Assembly: GCF_001612805.1 (NCBI RefSeq)
Contig: NZ_BDBD01000018.1
Coordinates: forward strand, 496,001 to 560,000
Length of the DNA: 64,000 nt
Source: Nocardia coubleae NBRC 108252
Lineage (GTDB): Bacteria; Actinomycetota; Actinomycetes; Mycobacteriales; Mycobacteriaceae
Direction of reading: 5' to 3'
The first letter of the stretch is position 1, and every line of letters begins with the position of its first letter. The notes beneath the pieces are model-generated. The model made no database searches, was not told where the DNA came from, and saw only the letters and a program-made list of their open reading frames with translations. Below are positions 59,620-64,000 of the stretch, in pieces. Made by a program: the position numbers and the translations under genes.

Positions 59620-60579
59620 ATGGTTCGCGAACACGGGGTGGGCGTGGCGTTGGAGCGGCTGGTCGCGGGCGGGGTCATCAGTGGTGACCAGCGCGACGCG
59701 GTGCTGCGAGCTGTCGAGGAACAGGAGCGGGCGGGTCGCGCGCCGACCGGGCGGGTGCTCGCCGAGATCGTCGCCTACCTCGGTGCGGGGCTCGTCGCGG
59801 CGGGTCTCGGGCTCTTCCTCGACCGGGCGTGGGCCGATGTCGCCGACACCGGGCGAGTGGTGTTGCTCGCCGTCGTCACCGGATGTTCGCTCGGTGGCGC
59901 CGTGGTGCTGGCAGGTGGACGGCCCGGCCTGTTCCGCCGCGTGCCCATCGCCACGGCCGTACGAACCAGGCTCGCGTCGGCGCTGCTGGTGCTGGCGGCC
60001 ATGGCGACCAGCGGAACAGTGGCGATCGCGTTCGGTGAGCGCGGTGGCGATGCCGAGATCGCGGCGCTGTGCGCGGGGCTACTGGTGGCGACGCTCGGCT
60101 ACCTGATGGTGCCGAGCCTGCTCGGGATGGTCGCGATCGCCGGTTTCGGCGTGGCCACGATCGTCGAGCTCACCGGCGGGCCGCACCGCTGGCTGTGGCA
60201 GGGCATCGCGCTCATGGTCTTCGGGGCCGTCTGGTTCGGGCTCGCGTGGGCGCGGCTGCTCGTCCTCGACTGGGCCGGATTCCTGCTCGGTGGACTGATC
60301 GCGACAACAGGCGCGCAATCGGTGACCCTCGGCGAATCTCTTTGGCGTCCCATGCTCACCGGCTTCGTCGGCGTGATCTTTCTCGGCGCCTACCTGCTCC
60401 GGCGCGAACCGGTCCTCGTCCTCGGCGGTTCCGCGTGCATCGCGATCGGCGTCGGTCAGGTGGTCGCCGACAACACGTCAGGCGGCCCCGCCGTCGCCAG
60501 CGCCGTCCTGGCCGTCGGCGCAATCGTCCTGACCGGCGGCCTGATCGCCACCGTCGTCGGGCCGAAACGTCCCAGCTGA
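59620..60579 (+). CDS. DUF2157-like polytopic membrane protein
   Basis: 319 residues. A soluble N-terminal 50 residues (A-L-E-R-L-V-A-G-G-V-I-S-G-D-Q-R-D-A-V) is followed by about nine hydrophobic helices with R-x-P or short charged loops. The short helical head plus polytopic body resembles DUF2157 proteins. No catalytic residues stand out. It ends one base from the facing MerR gene. Confidence 0.75.
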   Translation: MVREHGVGVALERLVAGGVISGDQRDAVLRAVEEQERAGRAPTGRVLAEIVAYLGAGLVAAGLGLFLDRAWADVADTGRVVLLAVVTGCSLGGAVVLAGGRPGLFRRVPIATAVRTRLASALLVLAAMATSGTVAIAFGERGGDAEIAALCAGLLVATLGYLMVPSLLGMVAIAGFGVATIVELTGGPHRWLWQGIALMVFGAVWFGLAWARLLVLDWAGFLLGGLIATTGAQSVTLGESLWRPMLTGFVGVIFLGAYLLRREPVLVLGGSACIAIGVGQVVADNTSGGPAVASAVLAVGAIVLTGGLIATVVGPKRPS

Positions 60580-60580
60580 T

Positions 60581-60949
60581 TCACCCAGCAAGCTGCTCAT
60601 GCGGCGCCTTTGCCAGGATCGATGCCAGGATCTCGGTCGCCGCCTCGCGTTCGGCGATGTCGCGCCGCATCCGGTCAAGTTCGGTGCGCAGGTCGTCGGC
60701 CATCTCCGGGCAGGTCGGCGCGAGATAGGTGCCTGCTGCGGTCATGCAGGGCAGCACCTCGACGATCACCCTGGTGGGCAATCCCGCGGACAGCAGAAGG
60801 CGGATGCGCCGCACCGCCTCGACGGCGGATTCGTCGAATTCCCGGTAGCCGCTGGGCTGTCGACGTGGGCGCAGCAAACCCTGTTCCTCGTAATAGCGCA
60901 ACGCGCGGGTGCTCAGTCCCGTTCTGTGCGCCAGTTCGCCGATCCGCAT
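60581..60949 (-). CDS. MerR-family transcription regulator
   Basis: 122 residues. N-terminal winged helix M-R-I-G-E-L-A-H-R-T-G-L-S-T-R-A-L-R-Y-Y-E-E-Q-G-L, then a dimerisation helix. C-terminal cysteines in L-P-C-M-T-A and A-P-T-C-P-E-M are not arranged like classic metal sensors. It is divergent from the SDR at 61008 and probably represses or activates it. Confidence 0.92.
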   Translation of the reverse strand: MRIGELAHRTGLSTRALRYYEEQGLLRPRRQPSGYREFDESAVEAVRRIRLLLSAGLPTRVIVEVLPCMTAAGTYLAPTCPEMADDLRTELDRMRRDIAEREAATEILASILAKAPHEQLAG

Positions 60950-60969
60950 GTGATGCCCGCCTCACTGCC

Positions 60970-60985
60970 TTGACCTTCACGTCAA
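60970..60985. promoter_or_regulatory. inverted repeat in the MerR/SDR divergent promoter
   Basis: TTGAC (60970-60974) and GTCAA (60981-60985) form a perfect inverted repeat with a 6-base centre in the 58-base gap between the MerR and SDR genes. TTGACC also reads as a -35 element for the SDR promoter. The MerR protein is the natural candidate to bind here. Confidence 0.45.
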
Positions 60986-61007
60986 CGTAAAACTTTACCG
61001 TCGTGGC

Positions 61008-61778
61008 ATGACTGAAACAGCAGCTCCGAAAACATTGGCGGGCAAGACGGCCGTCGTCACCGGTGGCACCCATGGCATGGGCCTGGCTATCGTCGAGGCG
61101 CTCGTCGCGCGGGGCGCCGACGTCGTGCTCACCGGCCGCAGCGAGACCGGTATCGAAAAGGCAAGGGCGACATTGGATTCCGACGCCGCCCATATCGTTC
61201 GATCCGATGCGACAGATCCCGACGACATCGATGAACTCGGCCGGATCGTCGAGGAACGCTTCGGCGGCATCGATTACCTCTTCGTCAACCACGGCATCGC
61301 GGAATTCAAAACCCTCCCGGAAGCGACTGTGGCGCAGTGGGATCGCGTCTTCGACGTGAATGCCAAGGGCGCGTTCTTCACCACCCAGCGGTTGGCGCCC
61401 CTGATCCGCGACCACGGTGCCATCGTGTACACGACGGTGTCCAACGACCGGATCTTCCCCGGGCTCAGCGCGTATTCGGCGGCGAAGGAAGCAGTGCGTG
61501 CGTTCTCGAAAGTGCTTGCCGCCGAGTTGCTTCCGCGTGGTATCCGGGTCAATGCGGTGGCTCCGGGATTCATCCTCACGCCGAGCATGGGTGTCGCCGA
61601 GCTGACCGAGGAGCAGCGCGCCGAGTTCATCCGCGACGGCGAGGCGACGACGCCGATGGCGCGTCCGGGCACGGTCGAGGAGGTGGCTGCCGCGGCGCTG
61701 TACCTGGCGGTGGACGCCACCTTCACCACGGGCACCGAACTCGTCGTCGACGGCGGCTTCGCCCAGGGGCTCGGCTAG
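61008..61778 (+). CDS. SDR-family oxidoreductase under a MerR regulator
   Basis: 256 residues. T-G-G-T-H-G-M-G cofactor loop, T-G-R-S after strand two (NADP preference), N-H-G-I-A instead of the usual N-A-G, and the catalytic Y-S-A-A-K (S-A-Y-S-A-A-K-E-A). C-terminal V-D-G-G-F-A-Q. Its last four bases overlap the end of the facing oxidoreductase gene. Confidence 0.92.
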   Translation: MTETAAPKTLAGKTAVVTGGTHGMGLAIVEALVARGADVVLTGRSETGIEKARATLDSDAAHIVRSDATDPDDIDELGRIVEERFGGIDYLFVNHGIAEFKTLPEATVAQWDRVFDVNAKGAFFTTQRLAPLIRDHGAIVYTTVSNDRIFPGLSAYSAAKEAVRAFSKVLAAELLPRGIRVNAVAPGFILTPSMGVAELTEEQRAEFIRDGEATTPMARPGTVEEVAAAALYLAVDATFTTGTELVVDGGFAQGLG

Positions 61779-62572
61779 GAAGCCGCTGCGGTCCAACGGG
61801 ATTCGCTGTCGAGGCGGTGGATCCCGAGGCCGGACCCGCCCGGGTGCTCGGCCGGGCGCAGGTTCCAGTCGGCGTCGTAGTCGCCGCTGTCCTGGTGGCG
61901 GTAGGGGATGGGCGGTGTCGTCGGTAGGGCGAGCAGCCGGGCGCGCAGGTCGGCGGTGATGGCGGCGAAGCGTTCGTGGCTCACCCGGTTGGTGCCGGGG
62001 ATGATCACCGGCTCGATCACCTCCATGCCGGTGTAGAAAAAAGTGCCGTGGAGCAGGGGGAAGAGGACTTCCGTGAGGTCGCCGTGGATGCCGCGCGGTC
62101 CCAGCCCGGCATGGGCGCCGACCGAAACCACCGCCGTGGCGCGCTTGCCTGCCAGGCCGCCGTCACCGTAGCGGCGGGTGCGACCGGACTCGGGATCACG
62201 CACCCCGTACGCGTAACCCTGCACCAGCACGCGGTCCAGCCAGCCCTTCATGATCGCGGGCATCCCGTACCACCACAGCGGGAAATGCAGCACCACGGTG
62301 TCGGCCCAGGCCAGCTTCGCGTGCTCGGCGCGAATGTCGGCGGCCAGCCGCCCGGTGCGCAGGGCCGCTTCGGATTCATCGGCCACGTCCAGCCGCTCGA
62401 CGCCGTCATGCGCGAAGTCCCCGGCCGTCACCACGGGGTTCCAGTTCATGGCGTAGAGATCGGATTCGATCACCTCGTGCTCGGCCTCGCGCAGTGCGGC
62501 GATCCCGGCGGTGCGCAGCTGGGCGGTCAGCGATCGCGGTTCCGGATGGGCGAACACCCACAGCACTCGCAT
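61775..62572 (-). CDS. flavodoxin-fold NAD(P)H oxidoreductase (NQO1/KefF-like)
   Basis: 265 residues. W-V-F-A-H-P-E-P-R-S-L-T opens the FMN/FAD site; L-H-F-P-L-W-W-Y-G-M-P-A-I-M-K-G-W-L-D-R-V-L is the hallmark of the Flavodoxin_2 quinone reductases. It likely transfers two electrons from NAD(P)H to quinones. The divergent GlxA-type regulator at 62674 may control it. Confidence 0.92.
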   Translation of the reverse strand: MRVLWVFAHPEPRSLTAQLRTAGIAALREAEHEVIESDLYAMNWNPVVTAGDFAHDGVERLDVADESEAALRTGRLAADIRAEHAKLAWADTVVLHFPLWWYGMPAIMKGWLDRVLVQGYAYGVRDPESGRTRRYGDGGLAGKRATAVVSVGAHAGLGPRGIHGDLTEVLFPLLHGTFFYTGMEVIEPVIIPGTNRVSHERFAAITADLRARLLALPTTPPIPYRHQDSGDYDADWNLRPAEHPGGSGLGIHRLDSESRWTAAAS

Positions 62573-62673
62573 CGGTCGCAGTCCTTTCGGTAGCTCGTTC
62601 GTCCTTCTCAGGCTGCCGAGTCCGGCACACGCGCACCAGTGGCCGGAAAGCCGATATGTGAAAGGATCGGGCC

Positions 62674-63639
62674 ATGGCTGTCCATCGGGTCGCGGTCCTG
62701 GCTCGCACCGGGGTGATGCCGATGGAGCTGGGCATCGTGCACCAGATCTTCGGCTCGGCCCGCTCCGCCGACGGTGAGCGCCTCTACGAGGTGCTGACCT
62801 GCGCGATCGAACCGGGCCTCGTGCGCACGGACGCCGATTTCGCCGTCGCCGTCGAGCACGGCAGCGCGACGCTCGCCACCGCCGACACCATCGTCGTTCC
62901 GGCCTCGCACGAACTCGACGAGGTCAGCGACCCCGCGCAGGACGAGATCGCCGAGCAGCTGCGCCTGGCCCGCGCGGCGGGGCGCCGGATAGCGTCGATC
63001 TGCACGGGCGCCTTCGTGCTCGCCCGCGCAGGCCTGCTCGACGGGCGCCGCGCGACGACCCACTGGCTGTCCGCCGACCGGTTCCGCGCGGCCTTCCCAG
63101 CAGTGTGTATCGACGCCGCCGTGCTGTTCACCGAGGACGACGGCATCTTCACCGCGGCGGGCGAAGCGGCGGGCATCGACCTGTGCCTGCATCTGATCCG
63201 CACCGACCACGGCGCGGCCGTCGCCGGTGACGTCGCCAGGCGCACGGTTGTGCCGCCCTATCGCGAAGGCGGCCAAGCCCAGTTCATCGACCTACCGCTC
63301 CCGGCCGAGGACGAGTCGACGACCAGCCGCGCCCGGGCATGGGCACTGAACCACTTGGATCGACCGCTCACCCTGCGCGTCCTCGCCGAGCGCGCCGCCA
63401 TGAGTCCGCGGACTTTCACCCGCCGATTCCGACGCGAGACCGGGATGTCGCCGGGGGCCTGGCTCGCCGCACAGCGGCTGATCAGGGCGAGGCAGTTGCT
63501 CGAACAGACCACACTCACCGTCGACCAGATCGCCGAGCGGGCCGGGTTCGGCACCGGCGCCTCCCTGCGTCAGCACTTCGCGCGAACACTTGGCACCAGC
63601 CCCTCGGCGTACCGGGCCACCTTCCACGGCGGCGGGTAG
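62674..63639 (+). CDS. GlxA-type AraC regulator with DJ-1/PfpI sensor domain
   Basis: 321 residues. The N-terminal DJ-1/PfpI-like domain (about 5-170) has I-A-S-I-C-T-G-A-F-V-L-A, where the Cys lies at the nucleophile elbow, and T-H-W-L-S-A-D. The C-terminal AraC double helix-turn-helix has L-R-V-L-A-E-R-A-A-M-S-P-R-T-F-T-R-R-F and Q-I-A-E-R-A-G-F-G-T-G-A-S-L-R-Q-H-F. It diverges from the NQO-like gene. Confidence 0.94.
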   Translation: MAVHRVAVLARTGVMPMELGIVHQIFGSARSADGERLYEVLTCAIEPGLVRTDADFAVAVEHGSATLATADTIVVPASHELDEVSDPAQDEIAEQLRLARAAGRRIASICTGAFVLARAGLLDGRRATTHWLSADRFRAAFPAVCIDAAVLFTEDDGIFTAAGEAAGIDLCLHLIRTDHGAAVAGDVARRTVVPPYREGGQAQFIDLPLPAEDESTTSRARAWALNHLDRPLTLRVLAERAAMSPRTFTRRFRRETGMSPGAWLAAQRLIRARQLLEQTTLTVDQIAERAGFGTGASLRQHFARTLGTSPSAYRATFHGGG

Positions 63640-63640
63640 A

Positions 63641-64000
63641 TCAGCGGATGAGGGTTGTCTGCTGGGCGCGGATGGTGCGGAAGAAGCGTGGGCCCACGTC
63701 GGGGCCGTAGTGGTTGTAGGCGTCGATGATCTCGGCCAGTTCGTCGGCGAGGGCGCGCAGGTCGCGGGTGGCGACGATGCGGTCGAACTCGTCGGATTCC
63801 CAGCCCCACTGCGGCGGGATGTCGTCGATCGTGACGACGATCTGGTCGGCGAAGGGAGTGGTCACCGCGACCGTGAGTTCGGCCGGCGCCGCGGCCAGTG
63901 GGCTGTGCACGATCACCTCACCGGGCGCACCGGGGGCGAAGGTGCGCGCGAAGGAGATGTCCTCGCGCACCGACTCCACGATGGCGGCCGTTGTCGCGTG
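63641..64000 (-). CDS. unknown protein, 5' end beyond the window
   Basis: The minus-strand frame is open from the window edge to the stop at 63641, with coding-like residues before the first internal start (H-A-T-T-A-A-I before V-E-S-V-R-E-D), so the real start lies outside the window. About 119 residues seen. P-P-Q-W-G-W-E-S-D-E-F-D-R-I-V and D-A-Y-N-H-Y-G-P-D-V-G-P-R-F-F are distinctive. Soluble; no family recognised. Confidence 0.6.
   Translation of the reverse strand, partial: HATTAAIVESVREDISFARTFAPGAPGEVIVHSPLAAAPAELTVAVTTPFADQIVVTIDDIPPQWGWESDEFDRIVATRDLRALADELAEIIDAYNHYGPDVGPRFFRTIRAQQTTLIR

Noticed and set aside
1..64000. Search for tRNA/rRNA genes, CRISPR arrays, insertion sequences and phage genes
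   Set aside because: No CCA-ended cloverleaf-like segments, repeat-spacer series, transposases, integrases or att-like duplications were seen by eye; a tRNAscan/CRISPR search would be decisive.

Overview
The window is GC-rich and gene-dense, with many GTG starts, ATGA/TGATG stop-start overlaps, a three-part proton-translocating transhydrogenase, mycothiol-type DinB enzymes, MspA-type porins and IdeR-like iron boxes. Together these point to a mycolic-acid-containing actinobacterium, most likely Nocardia or a close relative. This placement is inference from gene content; there is no rRNA in the window. No tRNA, rRNA, CRISPR array, transposase or phage gene was seen.

Layout. 1-5719: the end of an acyl-CoA dehydrogenase; two small minus-strand genes resembling polymorphic-toxin immunity proteins, one with an interrupted frame; a lipoprotein; a GNAT protein; a GlcD-type flavoprotein; and a GtrA-type membrane protein. 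5725-7708: a HIT, MDMPI/DinB and peptidase E operon. 8107-10966: pntAA-pntAB-pntB. 11032-33656: a catecholate siderophore locus. 33704-42462: transporters, an AAA+ ATPase, NmrA/AraC, a thioesterase, an SDR and a purine/xanthine permease. 42543-47433: a Pro/Gly-rich membrane protein and the branched-chain 2-oxoacid dehydrogenase genes bkdABC with a divergent Lrp-type regulator. 47541-56211: a BenE-type transporter, a rhodanese, a secreted HNH protein, a SNF2 helicase plus SWIM protein pair, DUF3224 and an amidohydrolase. 56289-64000: fused isobutyryl-CoA mutase IcmF, a membrane protein, a MerR/SDR pair, a flavodoxin-fold oxidoreductase, a GlxA-type regulator and a partial unknown gene.

The main system is the siderophore locus. 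A minus-strand biosynthetic operon runs dhbA, dhbC, isochorismatase, two-module NRPS (C-A-T-E-C-A-T-TE), substrate-binding lipoprotein. It diverges from dhbE across an iron box. A second minus-strand operon carries two FecCD permeases, an ATPase, a second binding lipoprotein, an EntS-like exporter, a siderophore-interacting flavoprotein and a free-standing aryl carrier protein. It diverges from two tandem MspA-type porins across two more iron boxes. The predicted product is 2,3-dihydroxybenzoyl-D-X-L-Y, with the same domain order as vanchrobactin/chrysobactin-type synthetases. The specificity residues read from the two adenylation domains do not match the Ser or Thr signatures I know, so the product may be new.

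Other points of interest are a dispersed inverted-repeat family (three copies, near 4.6, 37.9 and 48.8 kb), a perfect 15-bp hairpin in the leader of the NRPS gene, a roughly 105-residue low-complexity insertion in the first adenylation domain, and three N3-centred palindromes between bkdA and its regulator.
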